A DNA stretch of 64,000 nucleotides, from contig NZ_QRGC01000001.1 of the NCBI RefSeq assembly GCF_003448965.1, forward strand, positions 186,001 through 250,000. The letters are read 5' to 3'. Origin of the DNA: Oceanicella sp. SM1341 (lineage in GTDB: Bacteria > Pseudomonadota > Alphaproteobacteria > Rhodobacterales > Rhodobacteraceae). The translations under genes and the position numbers were made by a program. Positions 1 through 11,127 of the stretch are shown piece after piece. Position 1 is the first letter of the stretch, and every line of letters starts with the position of its first letter. Under the pieces are notes generated by a model. That model was not told the origin of the DNA. It did not search any database and saw only the letters and a program-made list of their open reading frames with translations.

Positions 1-1
1 C

Positions 2-2293
<2,292 letters not shown>

Positions 2294-2615
2294 TCCGGCG
2301 CCGACCGGCGCGGCCCCCCGGGGCCGCACCCGACAGGAAAATGGCCCGCCTCCGCCCCCGGAGGCGGGCTTTTTCCTTTGCCCTCCGCCACATGCGCGGC
2401 GTGGCGGCGGGCGCCTCCGGCAGCAGGCGGGGCGGCGAGGCGGGCTGTTGCGGCGCTCTCCGCCGCCCGCCGCGCCACGCAAGCGAGGCGGCTGCGGCGC
2501 AGATGTCACAGGTGTGCCGATATTCTCGCAGGGTGGCCGGCTTCTCCCGAAAGCTTGACTGGCACGTGACGCTCCGCGCGCCTAGCTTGAGGGCCAACGG
2601 AAATCCGAGGATCAC
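2294..2615. other. intergenic region acnA-DUF1223 gene
   Basis: This 322-bp gap holds the acnA terminator in its first quarter. The rest is GC-rich. A TTGACT at about 2558 resembles a -35 element, but I find no -10 hexamer at proper spacing. No small gene or RNA is recognisable here. Confidence 0.6.
2344..2374 (+). terminator. rho-independent terminator of acnA
   Basis: An 11-bp perfect stem (2344-2354 with 2359-2369), a 4-nt loop and then five T (2370-2374) lie 50 nt after the acnA stop. The T-run on the plus strand gives the direction. Confidence 0.9.
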
Positions 2616-3332
2616 ATGCGCCGCTTTCTCGCCCTGCTCACCGCCCTGAGCCTTCTTCCCATGACGGTGATGCCCTCCGCGGCCGAAGAGAAGCCGGTGG
2701 TCATCGAGCTCTTCACCAGCCAGGGATGTTCCGCCTGTCCGCCGGCCGATGCGCTGGCCGACACTCTGGCGCGCGAGCCGGGCCTGCTGGTGCTCACCCT
2801 GCATGTCGACTACTGGGACTACCTCGGCTGGCGCGACCGTTTCGCCCGGCCCGAGAACACCCGGCGGCAGAAGGCCTATACCTCGATGTTCCATGCCCGG
2901 TCCATCTACACGCCCCAGGCCATCGTGCAGGGCGTGGAGCGGATGGTGGGGTCCGATGCGCAGGCGATCGCGGCAGCGGTGCGGGCACAGCGGGCCATGC
3001 CCTCGCCTGCGCAGATCGAGCTGGTGCGCCGCTCCGATTCCATCGACGTGAAGCTCACTCCCCGCATGCCGCTGCAGTTCCGCGCCAAGGGCATCCTGCA
3101 CCTCGTGACCTACGACGAGCCGCAGACCGTGCGTATCGAGCGCGGCGAGAATGCCGGCAAGACCGTGGTCTACACCAACGTGGTGCGCGACTGGATGAAG
3201 CTCGGCGTGTGGGATGGCCGCGGCCCGGTGACCTTCAGCGCGCCGATGCCCTCGATGGGCAAGGGGCTCGCGGTCATCCTGCAGGACGGCAAGGTGGGCC
3301 CCATCCTCGGCGCGGCCTGGATCGAGCCCTGA
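2616..3332 (+). CDS. secreted DUF1223 thioredoxin-like protein
   Basis: The 238-residue protein begins with a signal peptide (MRRFLALLTALSLLP, cleaved near PSAAE), so it should be exported. The mature start VIELFTSQGCSACPPAD is the hallmark of the DUF1223 family: a thioredoxin-like fold with the CxxC pair C38/C41 at the position of a redox active site. The family is common in alphaproteobacteria and has no firmly established substrate. A periplasmic redox role is an inference from the fold and the cysteines. Start ATG 2616. It is a single gene, followed by a tandem repeat and a convergent gene. Confidence 0.85.
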   Translation: MRRFLALLTALSLLPMTVMPSAAEEKPVVIELFTSQGCSACPPADALADTLAREPGLLVLTLHVDYWDYLGWRDRFARPENTRRQKAYTSMFHARSIYTPQAIVQGVERMVGSDAQAIAAAVRAQRAMPSPAQIELVRRSDSIDVKLTPRMPLQFRAKGILHLVTYDEPQTVRIERGENAGKTVVYTNVVRDWMKLGVWDGRGPVTFSAPMPSMGKGLAVILQDGKVGPILGAAWIEP

Positions 3333-3350
3333 GAGCGGGGTGGCCCGCCG

Positions 3351-3470
3351 CTGGAAGCGGCATATTTCCTCTCGCTGGAAGCGGCACAGCTCTTCTCACT
3401 GGAAGCGGCACAGTTCTTCTCGCTGGAAGCGGCACAGTTCTTCTCGCTGGAAGCGGCGCACTTCCGTTCC
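3351..3470. repeat. tandem repeat, 5 copies of a 24-bp unit
   Basis: The decamer CTGGAAGCGG starts at 3351, 3375, 3399, 3423 and 3447, exactly 24 bp apart. The full unit is close to CTGGAAGCGGCACAGTTCTT followed by CTCG. The third and fourth copies are identical and the outer ones diverge. The array sits between two convergent genes (stop at 3332 on plus, stop at 3540 on minus). It has no spacers and is not CRISPR-like. A second array with the same period and copy number lies at 36484-36603. Confidence 0.93.
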
Positions 3471-3539
3471 CCCGAGACGGCATGCCGACAGCCCCGCGAG
3501 ACGGGGCGGGACACGCGGCCGCCGCAGCCCCGCGCGCGG

Positions 3540-4421
3540 TCAGCGCCAACGCCGGTGCAGCCAGAGCCACTGGCCCGGCCACGCCCGGATCCAATCCGAG
3601 ATGCGCGCGTTCATGGTGATCATCCGCTCGGTGGCATCGCCCTCGGTGATCGGTTCCTCCAGCGTCACGTCGAAGCTCACCCCGTCCTCCAGCCGCCGGC
3701 CGAAGGCGGGCACCATGGGGATGCGGTAGCGCATCGCGAGCTGTGCGGCGGCCGGCACGGTCTCGGCGGGAATGTCCATGAAGGGCAGGCGGGGCGCGCC
3801 GGTCTGCTTCTGATCGACGAGGATCAGCGCCACGCCGCCCTTCGCGAGATGCTCCACGAAGGCGCGCATGCCCGAGCGGCCCTTCACCACCACCGGCGCG
3901 CCGGCGGCCACCATGCGGCCGCGCACCAGCTCGTCGAACTTCGGGTTGTTGAAGGCGCGATAGATCATGCCGCACTCGATGCCGGCCAGTTTGAGCCCCA
4001 TGCGGATGCTCTCCCAGTTGCCGAAATGCGCCGAGACCAGCAGCGCGCCGCGTCCCTCGGCCTGCGAGGCGCGGATCGCCTCCAGCCCGGGCCCGTGCAG
4101 GGTGACGCGGTCGTGGTCCTTCACCAGCTCGGCCAGCAGGGCGTATTCCATCAGCAGCCGGCCGAAATTGTCGCCCAGCTCGTGCATGATCTCGCGCTGG
4201 CGCTCCGGCGGGGTGCCGGGCAGCGCGAGGTCGAGGTTGCGGCTCATCCGCTTGCGCAGGCTGGCGACGTTCGGCACCAGCGTGGCCCCCAGCCGGCCGG
4301 CGATGGCGATCTGCCGGTTCAGCGGCAGCCAGCCGAGGAGCGCCAGCGCCACGCGCAGCACGGCGTATTCGGCCGCGAAGCCGAGGCGTTGGCGCAGGGG
4401 GCGGGACGAGGCAGGGGTCAT
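3540..4421 (-). CDS. LpxL-like lysophospholipid/lipid A acyltransferase
   Basis: This 293-residue protein belongs to the LpxL/HtrB-type acyltransferase family, which transfers an acyl chain from acyl-ACP to lipid A precursors or related lipids at the inner membrane. The catalytic HxxxxE motif is visible in SAHFGNWESIRM at about residue 120. An N-terminal hydrophobic stretch (VLRVALALLGWLPL) is the expected membrane anchor. Start ATG 4421-4419 overlaps the MATE stop by 4 bp (ATGA), so the two genes are translationally coupled. The acyl chain and acceptor cannot be read from the sequence. Confidence 0.88.
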   Translation of the reverse strand: MTPASSRPLRQRLGFAAEYAVLRVALALLGWLPLNRQIAIAGRLGATLVPNVASLRKRMSRNLDLALPGTPPERQREIMHELGDNFGRLLMEYALLAELVKDHDRVTLHGPGLEAIRASQAEGRGALLVSAHFGNWESIRMGLKLAGIECGMIYRAFNNPKFDELVRGRMVAAGAPVVVKGRSGMRAFVEHLAKGGVALILVDQKQTGAPRLPFMDIPAETVPAAAQLAMRYRIPMVPAFGRRLEDGVSFDVTLEEPITEGDATERMITMNARISDWIRAWPGQWLWLHRRWR

Positions 4422-5809
4422 GCACGGCTCTCCAGTCGACGCAGCAGGGTATGGAAGCGCAGGCTGAGCATCAGCACCGCGGCGAAGCAGCCGAGCGCGG
4501 TGGCGATGAACAGGCCCCGTTCGGCGAGCGGCGTATGCAGGCCCAGCACGATGCCCAGCGGCAGCATCACCAGCCAGAAGCCGATGAAGAAGCGCAGCGT
4601 GGTGCCCCAGCTGTCGCCGAGCGCGCGGTTGCACTGGCCCGCCACCACCTGCCCGCCGTCGAACACCAGCGACAGGGCGAGGATGGCGAAGAGCGGCGTG
4701 AGCCGGCCCAGCAGCTCGGGATCGCCGGTGAACAGGCTGCCGAGCAGCGGCGCCTGCCACACCACGACCCCGGCACAGAGCGCGATGGTGCCCGCCGTGG
4801 CCGAGAGACCCGACCACCCGGCGAAGCGCGCCTCGGCGATGTTGCCGGCGCCGCGCGCGGCCGCCACCCGCACCGCCGTCGCCACCGACAGGCCGAGGGC
4901 CACCATGAACACCGTCGCCTCCACCTGGTGGGCGATGGTGTAGGCCGCGAGCGCCTCGGGCGAGATCAGCCCCGCCACCTGCGAAAGCGCCGCGAAGGCC
5001 ATGGTCTCGAAGAAGAAGGCCGCGCCGGCCGCGACGCCGATCACCCGGATCTCGCGCCCCGCGGCCCAGCCGCCCGGGCCCCAGAAGCCGCAGCGCGGCA
5101 GGCGCCGCACCTCCGGCAGCCGGAGGATCCAGGCGAGGATGCCGAGCGCCATCACCGCCCGCGCCGCGGTGGAGGCGATGGCCGCGCCCTCGGCACCCAG
5201 GGCCGGGAGCCCGGCCGCGCCGTCGATGAGCGCGAGGTTCCCGGCGATGTTCACCACGTTGGCCAGCGCCATCAGCACCAGGCCGGGCAGGGGCCGCGAG
5301 CGCCCCTCGAGGTAGAAGCAGGAGGCGACGAAGACGATCTGCAGCACCGCGCCCGGCGCGAGCCATCGCGCCACGCTGCCGCCGCCCGAGACCAGCTCCG
5401 GCGCCTGGCCGATCAGCTCCAGCCAGGTTTCCGAGAACAGCGCCAGCACCGTGCAGCCCAGCCCGACCGCGAGCGACCAGGCCACGCCGCGGCGCCATGT
5501 GGCCGCCGCGCCCTGCGCATCGGCCGCGCCCGCGTGCCGCGCCGTCTCGGCCACGATGCCCGACATCGCGCCCACGCCGGTGATCATCACCGGGAAGAAC
5601 ACCGCGTAGCCCATGGAGAGAGCGGCCAGCGCCGCCGTGTCGTGCTGGCCCACCATCACGATATCGGCGAGCGACAGGGTGAAGATGCCGGTGCGCGCCA
5701 GCATCACCGGCCAGGCGAGCCGGAACAGCTCGGCCCAGTGCCGGAGCAGGCGCGGGCCGAAGCCGGGGTCCTGGCCCGGATGCCGGAAGCGGATGACGGC
5801 GGGTTGCAT
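4418..5809 (-). CDS. MATE family efflux transporter
   Basis: This is a 463-residue multidrug and toxin extrusion-type transporter with about twelve membrane segments in two homologous halves, typical for the family. It probably exports cationic or aromatic compounds by Na+ or H+ antiport. The N-terminal region LAWPVMLARTGIFTLSLADI is the usual MATE opening. Start ATG 5809-5807. Its stop overlaps the start of the acyltransferase gene, so the pair forms a two-gene operon. The substrate is unknown. Confidence 0.9.
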   Translation of the reverse strand: MQPAVIRFRHPGQDPGFGPRLLRHWAELFRLAWPVMLARTGIFTLSLADIVMVGQHDTAALAALSMGYAVFFPVMITGVGAMSGIVAETARHAGAADAQGAAATWRRGVAWSLAVGLGCTVLALFSETWLELIGQAPELVSGGGSVARWLAPGAVLQIVFVASCFYLEGRSRPLPGLVLMALANVVNIAGNLALIDGAAGLPALGAEGAAIASTAARAVMALGILAWILRLPEVRRLPRCGFWGPGGWAAGREIRVIGVAAGAAFFFETMAFAALSQVAGLISPEALAAYTIAHQVEATVFMVALGLSVATAVRVAAARGAGNIAEARFAGWSGLSATAGTIALCAGVVVWQAPLLGSLFTGDPELLGRLTPLFAILALSLVFDGGQVVAGQCNRALGDSWGTTLRFFIGFWLVMLPLGIVLGLHTPLAERGLFIATALGCFAAVLMLSLRFHTLLRRLESRA

Positions 5810-5898
5810 GTCGGGGCTCGTCCTGCGCGGGGCCCGGGCGCACCGGGGCGGGGAGACCCCCTCCCTAGAGCGCCGGCGCCCCGATCACAAGCGCCACC

Positions 5899-6564
5899 TC
5901 AGGCGGCGGCATGCGGCAGGCCCACGCCGATCATGCTGTCGCGGGTCACCAGGGCGGCCAGCCGCTCCTCGCTCCAGCCCTCGGTGCCGGCGGGCCGGGC
6001 GGGCAGCACGATGTAGCGCATGTCGGCGGTGGAATCATGCACCCGCACCCGGATGCTGTCCGGAAGGGCGAGGCCGAACTCGGCCAGCACGCTGCGCGGC
6101 TCCTTCACCACCCGGCTGCGATAGGCACGGTTCTTGTACCAGTCGGGCGGCAGGCCGAGCAGGTTTCGCGGGTAGCACGAGCACAGGGTGCAGACGATGA
6201 CGTTGTGCGTGTCGGCGGTGTTCTCCACCACCACCAGCTTCAGCGCGTCGATGGCACAGCCGAGCTCGGCGGCGGCGGCCGAGCCGTCGGCCATCAGGCG
6301 CGCCTTGAAAGCGGGGTCGGTCCAGGCCTTCGCCACCACGCGCGCCCCGTCGGCCGGCGAGCGGGCGTCCATCCGCCCGATGGCCGTTGCGATCTCGGCG
6401 GCGGAGAAGATGCCCTTCTCCTCCAGCAGTTCGCGAACGGCGATTTCCATTGTCTGCCAATAGGTAAGCGGCTCATCCTGATCCGCCCTGTAAGGGTGGC
6501 CGGACGGGCTCATGCCCTCGTGGTGGACGTGCTCGTGGTCGTGGTCGTGATCGTCATGCGGCAT
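5899..6564 (-). CDS. nitrile hydratase alpha / thiocyanate hydrolase gamma-like subunit (Co-type)
   Basis: This is the metal-binding subunit of the nitrile hydratase (NHase) superfamily, 221 residues. The metal claw CTLCSC is at residues 125-130. Thr at the second position is the signature of cobalt-type enzymes, whereas iron types have Ser. Downstream YPRNLLGLPPDWYK and YRSRVVKEPR are conserved in the family. The N-terminus is unusually His/Asp-rich (MPHDDHDHDHEHVHHE) and might help metal loading. It is the last of three tandem genes. Because the beta subunit is encoded as two separate half-proteins just upstream, the set matches three-subunit thiocyanate hydrolase or toyocamycin-type NHase at least as well as classical NHase. 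The substrate is undetermined. Confidence 0.9.
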   Translation of the reverse strand: MPHDDHDHDHEHVHHEGMSPSGHPYRADQDEPLTYWQTMEIAVRELLEEKGIFSAAEIATAIGRMDARSPADGARVVAKAWTDPAFKARLMADGSAAAAELGCAIDALKLVVVENTADTHNVIVCTLCSCYPRNLLGLPPDWYKNRAYRSRVVKEPRSVLAEFGLALPDSIRVRVHDSTADMRYIVLPARPAGTEGWSEERLAALVTRDSMIGVGLPHAAA

Positions 6565-6567
6565 GTC

Positions 6568-6843
6568 TCAGCCCTCGTCAGCTTCGAGCCAGTGCTCGTA
6601 AATTTCCGCGTCCAGCGTGTCGTCCGGATTTTCCGCCCCGGCCCCCCAGACCTCGGCCATGGTGAAGCGCACGCGCACCAGCTTGCGCTCCGGCGCGGGC
6701 AGGCCGTAGGCGAGCTGCTCGGGGTTGGGGAAGCGGCCGAGCTCCCGCTCGATCACGCCGCGCTTGCCGCGCAGGTAGCGCGGCGTGCGCACGTGCAGCC
6801 CGTGGCTGGGCCAGGTCTTCACGCGCACCGTGATCTCAGGCAT
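6568..6843 (-). CDS. nitrile hydratase beta C-terminal-half protein (SH3-like)
   Basis: This 91-residue protein matches the C-terminal SH3-like domain of NHase beta subunits. It contains VRVKTWPSHGLHVRTPRYLR and RVRFTMAEVWG, with a late YEHWLE. Classical NHase beta has this domain fused behind an N-terminal helical domain. Here it is a separate gene, as in the alpha subunit of thiocyanate hydrolase. Start ATG 6843-6841 lies inside the end of the N-half gene (8-bp overlap ATGCCTGA), so translation is coupled. It ends 3 bp before the metal-binding subunit gene. Confidence 0.85.
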   Translation of the reverse strand: MPEITVRVKTWPSHGLHVRTPRYLRGKRGVIERELGRFPNPEQLAYGLPAPERKLVRVRFTMAEVWGAGAENPDDTLDAEIYEHWLEADEG

Positions 6844-7198
6844 CAGAGGGCTCCGCGGCGCGCGAGCAGGTGGCATAGTCCGCGCCGCGGGCGGCAACCG
6901 CCTCCATGCGCGCGGCGAGTTCGTCGGGCGTGTAGGCGCCGGCCTCGATCAGGTTGCGGTTCACGGCATAGATCCAGCGCTCGTAGTAGCTCCGGGTCTC
7001 GTAGGCGTCAGGGCCCATGTCCTCGATGGCGCGGCGCAGCCCGTCGACCGTGAACAGGCCGCGGCTCGTGGAAAGCACCATCAGCGCGTCCACGCGCTTT
7101 TCCCACAGGGCATAGTCATGCTCCGACCGCTCGACGGGGCCGGCAGGCAGGCCGCCCATGTCGTGGTAGCGGAGATCGGTTTCGGATTGCTTGCTCAT
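6836..7198 (-). CDS. nitrile hydratase beta N-terminal-half protein
   Basis: The 120-residue protein resembles the N-terminal domain of NHase beta, the beta subunit of thiocyanate hydrolase, and the related NHase accessory fold. Visible features are HDMGGLPAGPV near the start, the helical stretch DYALWEKRVDALMVLS and SYYERWIYAVNRNLIE. Start ATG 7198-7196 is chosen because conserved similarity begins at once. It is the first gene of the three-gene cluster. No metallochaperone, cobalt transporter, amidase or aldoxime dehydratase gene is adjacent. Confidence 0.85.
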   Translation of the reverse strand: MSKQSETDLRYHDMGGLPAGPVERSEHDYALWEKRVDALMVLSTSRGLFTVDGLRRAIEDMGPDAYETRSYYERWIYAVNRNLIEAGAYTPDELAARMEAVAARGADYATCSRAAEPSDA

Positions 7199-7326
7199 GA
7201 GGGCGGAGCTTAGCGGCGCCCCGGGGCGCCGTCCAATGCTCTTTCGCGGCAGGGGCAGCTGCATGCCGCGGGTGGCCCGGCAGGCGGGCCGGCCCCCCCC
7301 CGGTGGGAGAGGCCCCGGGCGGGTGA

Positions 7327-7869
7327 TCAGCGCAGGGGGCCGATCACCATCACCATCTGGCGGCCTTCGAGCTTGGGCATGGACTCGACCTTGCCCAGCG
7401 ACTCGACATCGCCCGCCACGCGGCGCAGAAGCTGGGAGCCCAGCTCCATATGCGCCATCTCGCGGCCACGGAAGCGCAGGGTGACCTTGACCTTGTCGCC
7501 CTCGCCAAGGAACTTCGTGACGTTGCGCATCTTCACATCGTAATCGTGCTGATCGATGTTCGGACGGAACTTCACTTCCTTGATTTCAATGACCCGCTGG
7601 TTCTTGCGCGCTTCGGCCGCCTTCTTCTGCTGTTCATACTTGAACTTGCCGAAGTCCATGATCTTGCACACCGGGGGCGTGGCATTCGGCGAGATCTCGA
7701 CGAGGTCGAGACCTGCTTCCTGGGCCATGGAGAGGGCGTCGCGCGGGGAAACCACGCCGACATTCTCACCGTCGGCACCGATCAGACGGATTTCGGGAGC
7801 GCGAATCCGGTCGTTCACACGGGGGCCGGTGTCGCGGGTGGGCGGCGCATTTTGAGGTCTGCGAGCTAT
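7327..7869 (-). CDS. infC: translation initiation factor IF-3, likely AUA start
   Basis: IF-3 binds the 30S subunit and proofreads initiator tRNA and start codon. The protein has the two IF-3 domains joined by a lysine-rich linker ([15 protein letters not shown]). The first in-frame conventional codon is GTG at 7818. The family's N-terminal ARRPQNAPP-type segment, however, is encoded upstream of it and directly follows an ATA codon at 7869-7867. A Shine-Dalgarno sequence GAAGGA ends 9 nt before that ATA. No ATG, GTG or TTG is in frame between the upstream stop (7893-7891) and the GTG. An AUA start gives 180 residues and would parallel the AUU start through which E. coli IF-3 limits its own synthesis. 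Confidence 0.9.
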   Translation of the reverse strand: MARRPQNAPPTRDTGPRVNDRIRAPEIRLIGADGENVGVVSPRDALSMAQEAGLDLVEISPNATPPVCKIMDFGKFKYEQQKKAAEARKNQRVIEIKEVKFRPNIDQHDYDVKMRNVTKFLGEGDKVKVTLRFRGREMAHMELGSQLLRRVAGDVESLGKVESMPKLEGRQMVMVIGPLR

Positions 7870-8025
7870 GGTGCTGGATCCTTCGATTGTTCAAGAGAGC
7901 CCGGGCGCAATACGGCTCGTCCGGAGTTCAGGAACGCAAAAATAGTGTATTCCGCGCCAGTTGCAATGCCCGTTTCGCTCCGGGCCGGCGCGAACGGCCC
8001 GGAACTTGAACAAAACACGCTGCGA

Positions 8026-9975
8026 TCAACGCAGATCCGGCGGCGTGGCCTCTTCGGCGAGCCCGGCGAGTAGCTCGTCGAGGCCCATCACCTTCTGGCC
8101 GTTCTCGCCCAGGCGGCGCACGGAAACGCTGCGCGCCTCCACTTCCTGCCGGCCGAGCGCAAGCAGGACCGGCACCTTGCCCACCGAGTGCTCGCGCACC
8201 TTGTAGTTGATCTTCTCGTTGCGCTTGTCGGCCTCGGCGCGCAGGCCCCGGGCGCGCAGGGCGGCCACGACCTCGTCGACGTAGTCGTCCGCGTCCGAGA
8301 CGATCGAGGCCACCACCACCTGCCGCGGCGCGAGCCACAGCGGGAAACGGCCGGCGTAGTTCTCGATCAGGATGCCGATGAAGCGCTCGAAGGAGCCGAG
8401 GATGGCGCGGTGGAGCATCACCGGGCGGTGCTTGGCGCCGTCCTCGCCGACATACTCGGCCTCCAGCCGCTCGGGCAGCACGAAATCGGCCTGGAAGGTG
8501 CCGCACTGCCACTCGCGCCCGATGGCATCGGTGAGCTTGAAGTCGAGCTTCGGGCCATAGAAGGCGCCCTCGCCGGGGTCGACCACGTAATCGTTGGTGA
8601 CCTTGCGCACCGCGCCCTCGAGGGCTGCCTCCGCCTTGTCCCAGATCGCGTCGGAGCCGGCGCGCACCTCCGGCCGGGTGGAGAACTTGATGTCGAAGCT
8701 GGCGAAGCCGAGATCGCGGTAGACGGCGGAGAGCAGGGTGATGAACTTCGCCGTCTCCGCCTCGATCTGGTCCTCGGTGCAGAAGATATGCGCGTCGTCC
8801 TGGGTGAAGCCGCGCACGCGCATCAGCCCGTGCATGGAGCCGGAGCTCTCGTAGCGGTGGCAGGCGCCGAACTCGGCCATGCGCAGCGGCAGGTCGCGGT
8901 AGCTCTTCAGGCCCTGGTTGTAGATCTGCACGTGGCAGGGGCAGTTCATCGGCTTCAGGGCGTTCACGCGCTTCTCGTTGGCATGTTCCTCATCGATCTC
9001 GGTGATGAACATGTTCTCGCGGTACTTGTCCCAGTGGCCGGAGGCCTCCCAGAGCTTGCGGTCCACCACCTGGGGGGTGCGCACCTCGCGGTAGTCCGCC
9101 GCGGTGAGGCGGCGGCGCATGTAGTCTTCCAGCGTGCAGTAGAGCGACCAGCCGTTGGGGTGCCAGAACACCATGCCGGGGGCTTCTTCCTGGAGGTGGA
9201 ACAGGTCCATCTCGCGGCCCAGGCGGCGGTGGTCGCGCTTGGCGGCCTCCTCGAGCATGGTGAGATAGGCGGTGAGGTCGGCCTTGCTGCGGAAGGCGAC
9301 ACCGTAGATGCGCTGGAGCATCTTGTTGCGGCTGTCACCGCGCCAGTAGGCGCCGGCGACACTCATCAGCTTGAAGGCGTCGCGCGGCACCTGGCCGGTG
9401 TGCACGAGATGCGGGCCGCGGCAGAGGTCCTGCCAGTCGCCGTGCCAGTACATGCGGATGGCCTGGCCCTCGGGAATGGCGTTCACCAGCTCCACCTTGA
9501 AGGGCTCGCCGCGCTCCTCGTAATAGGCGATGGCGCGGTCGCGCGGCCAGACCTCGGTGCGCACGGGGTCGCGCGCGTCGATGATCTTGCACATGCGCTG
9601 CTCGATCGCCTCGAGGTCCTCGGCGGAGAAGGGCTCGTCGCGGTCGAAATCGTAGTACCAGCCGTTCTCGATCACCGGGCCGATGGTGACCTTCGTGTCG
9701 GGCCAGAGCTCCTGCACGGCGCGGGCCATGATGTGGGCGGCGTCGTGGCGGATGAGCTCAAGCGCCTGCGCCTCGTCCTTCATCGTGTGGATGGCGAGGG
9801 TGGCGTCGGCCTCGATGGGGCGGGAGAGATCGCTGAAGGTGCCGTTCACGGTGCAGGCGATGGCGTTCCTGGCGAGCGACTTGGAGATGTCGGCGGCCAC
9901 GTCCATGCCGGTCACGCCGGCCTCGTATTCGCGCGCGGCGCCATCGGGCAGGGTGATCGTGATCGGGGAGGTCAT
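8026..9975 (-). CDS. thrS: threonyl-tRNA synthetase
   Basis: This is a class II aminoacyl-tRNA synthetase that charges tRNA-Thr, 649 residues and full length. Domains in order are TGS (1-60), the second additional editing domain ([20 protein letters not shown]), the catalytic core and the anticodon-binding domain ([14 protein letters not shown] onward). The core holds [12 protein letters not shown], whose second Cys is a zinc ligand, motif 2 around FGACHRYE, and motif 3 near [15 protein letters not shown]. Start ATG 9975-9973. It precedes infC in the same direction, as in many bacteria, but with a 156-bp gap. Confidence 0.97.
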   Translation of the reverse strand: MTSPITITLPDGAAREYEAGVTGMDVAADISKSLARNAIACTVNGTFSDLSRPIEADATLAIHTMKDEAQALELIRHDAAHIMARAVQELWPDTKVTIGPVIENGWYYDFDRDEPFSAEDLEAIEQRMCKIIDARDPVRTEVWPRDRAIAYYEERGEPFKVELVNAIPEGQAIRMYWHGDWQDLCRGPHLVHTGQVPRDAFKLMSVAGAYWRGDSRNKMLQRIYGVAFRSKADLTAYLTMLEEAAKRDHRRLGREMDLFHLQEEAPGMVFWHPNGWSLYCTLEDYMRRRLTAADYREVRTPQVVDRKLWEASGHWDKYRENMFITEIDEEHANEKRVNALKPMNCPCHVQIYNQGLKSYRDLPLRMAEFGACHRYESSGSMHGLMRVRGFTQDDAHIFCTEDQIEAETAKFITLLSAVYRDLGFASFDIKFSTRPEVRAGSDAIWDKAEAALEGAVRKVTNDYVVDPGEGAFYGPKLDFKLTDAIGREWQCGTFQADFVLPERLEAEYVGEDGAKHRPVMLHRAILGSFERFIGILIENYAGRFPLWLAPRQVVVASIVSDADDYVDEVVAALRARGLRAEADKRNEKINYKVREHSVGKVPVLLALGRQEVEARSVSVRRLGENGQKVMGLDELLAGLAEEATPPDLR

Positions 9976-10014
9976 GGGAGACTCCTTCAGGTTCGGCGCC
10001 TACGAAACGCCCGG

Positions 10015-10033
10015 TTTGTGGGAGCGCCACAAA
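10015..10033. promoter_or_regulatory. perfect dyad upstream of thrS
   Basis: TTTGTGG (10015-10021) and CCACAAA (10027-10033) form a perfect 7-bp inverted repeat with a 5-nt spacer, 40-58 nt upstream of the thrS ATG. It could be an operator or a leader hairpin. No known factor is assigned. Confidence 0.45.
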
Positions 10034-10179
10034 TGCGCAACCGCGCGGCGGTGTCAAGCCGAACCGGCCGGCGCGGGGCCGCGCGCGAAGCCGGCGGCCC
10101 GTTGCCGGTGGGTCCGCCATGCGCCGGAGGGGTGCACGGGGCCCGGAGACTGTCAGGAAGCGAGGGGCGGCCGGGCGGC

Positions 10180-11001
10180 TCAGCGGTCGTCGAGCAGCTC
10201 GCGCGAGGTGATCTCGGCCACCTGTTCGAGGATGGGGGTGGAGGAGAGCGGATGCTCGTCGGTCCGCACGGCCTCGGGACGGTCCACCCGCAGCCAGCGG
10301 CCGGCCTGGTAGATCTCGAAGGGGCGGTAGCGCGCCTTGTAGGCCATCTTCGGGCTGCCGGGCACCCAGTAACCGAGGTAGACGTAGGGCAACTGCGCAT
10401 CGCTCGCGATGCGCACGTGGTCGAGGATCATGAAGGCGCCGAGGCTGCGGCGCTCCAGCGTGGTGTCGAAGAAGGAGTAGACCATCGACACGCCATCGGC
10501 CAGCAGGTCGGTGAGGCAGACGGCGATGAGGCGGTCGTTCTCCTCCGGCAGCCGGTATTCCACCACGCGGGTGCGCACCGGACTCTCCTCGATCATGGCG
10601 GCGAACTCGATCTCGTCCATCTCGGCCATGCCGCCATCGGCATGGCGGGCGTCGAGATAGGCGCGGAACAGCTCGAACTGTTCCTCCGTCGCCCAGGGGG
10701 CGTTGGAGCGGCGCACGATGTCGGAATTGCGGCGCAGCACCTTGGCCTGCGAGCGCGAGGGCCGGAAATCGGCCACCGGCAGGCGGGCGGAGAGGCAGGC
10801 GGCACAATCGGCGCAGGAGGGGCGGTAGAGCACGTTCTGGCTGCGCCGGAAGCCCTTGCGCGACAGCGTGTCGTTCAGCGCCACCGAGTTGTCACCGTAA
10901 AGCGCGGTGAACAGTTTCCGCTCCTGCCGGCCGGCAAGGTAAGGACAGGGCTGGGGAGCCGTGACGAAGAACTGCGGAGTGAGAGTACCGGTGTGGCGCA
11001 T
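10180..11001 (-). CDS. bpt: aspartate/glutamate leucyltransferase (Bpt)
   Basis: This 273-residue enzyme is an N-degron aminoacyl-tRNA-protein transferase. It adds Leu from Leu-tRNA to proteins with N-terminal Asp or Glu, marking them for ClpS/ClpAP. The N-terminal ATE domain has the Cys cluster C-PYL (near residue 19) and [20 protein letters not shown]. The C-terminal GNAT-like domain has [20 protein letters not shown] and [20 protein letters not shown]. It is often annotated simply as arginyltransferase. The Leu specificity of the bacterial Bpt clade is family knowledge, not read from this sequence. Start ATG 11001. Confidence 0.92.
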   Translation of the reverse strand: MRHTGTLTPQFFVTAPQPCPYLAGRQERKLFTALYGDNSVALNDTLSRKGFRRSQNVLYRPSCADCAACLSARLPVADFRPSRSQAKVLRRNSDIVRRSNAPWATEEQFELFRAYLDARHADGGMAEMDEIEFAAMIEESPVRTRVVEYRLPEENDRLIAVCLTDLLADGVSMVYSFFDTTLERRSLGAFMILDHVRIASDAQLPYVYLGYWVPGSPKMAYKARYRPFEIYQAGRWLRVDRPEAVRTDEHPLSSTPILEQVAEITSRELLDDR

Positions 11002-11127
11002 GCGACCCTGTTGTGCAGCATCTCGATTGAGAAAAGCCTAACAGCAAATTCCCCGCCCGAACAACCGCTTTCCCGGCGGCCCGGACCCGCCGGGGCCGGG
11101 CTACGTGGCGTAAGGCGGGGGCGCGGC

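Noticed and set aside
3351-3470. CRISPR-like periodic repeat
   Set aside because: The 24-bp copies are directly adjacent with no unique spacers, and no cas gene is in the window. The same applies to 36484-36603.
7327-7818. infC starting at GTG 7818
   Set aside because: It would drop the conserved ARRPxNAPP-type N-terminus and has no well-placed ribosome-binding site, whereas the ATA at 7869 has GAAGGA at 9 nt.
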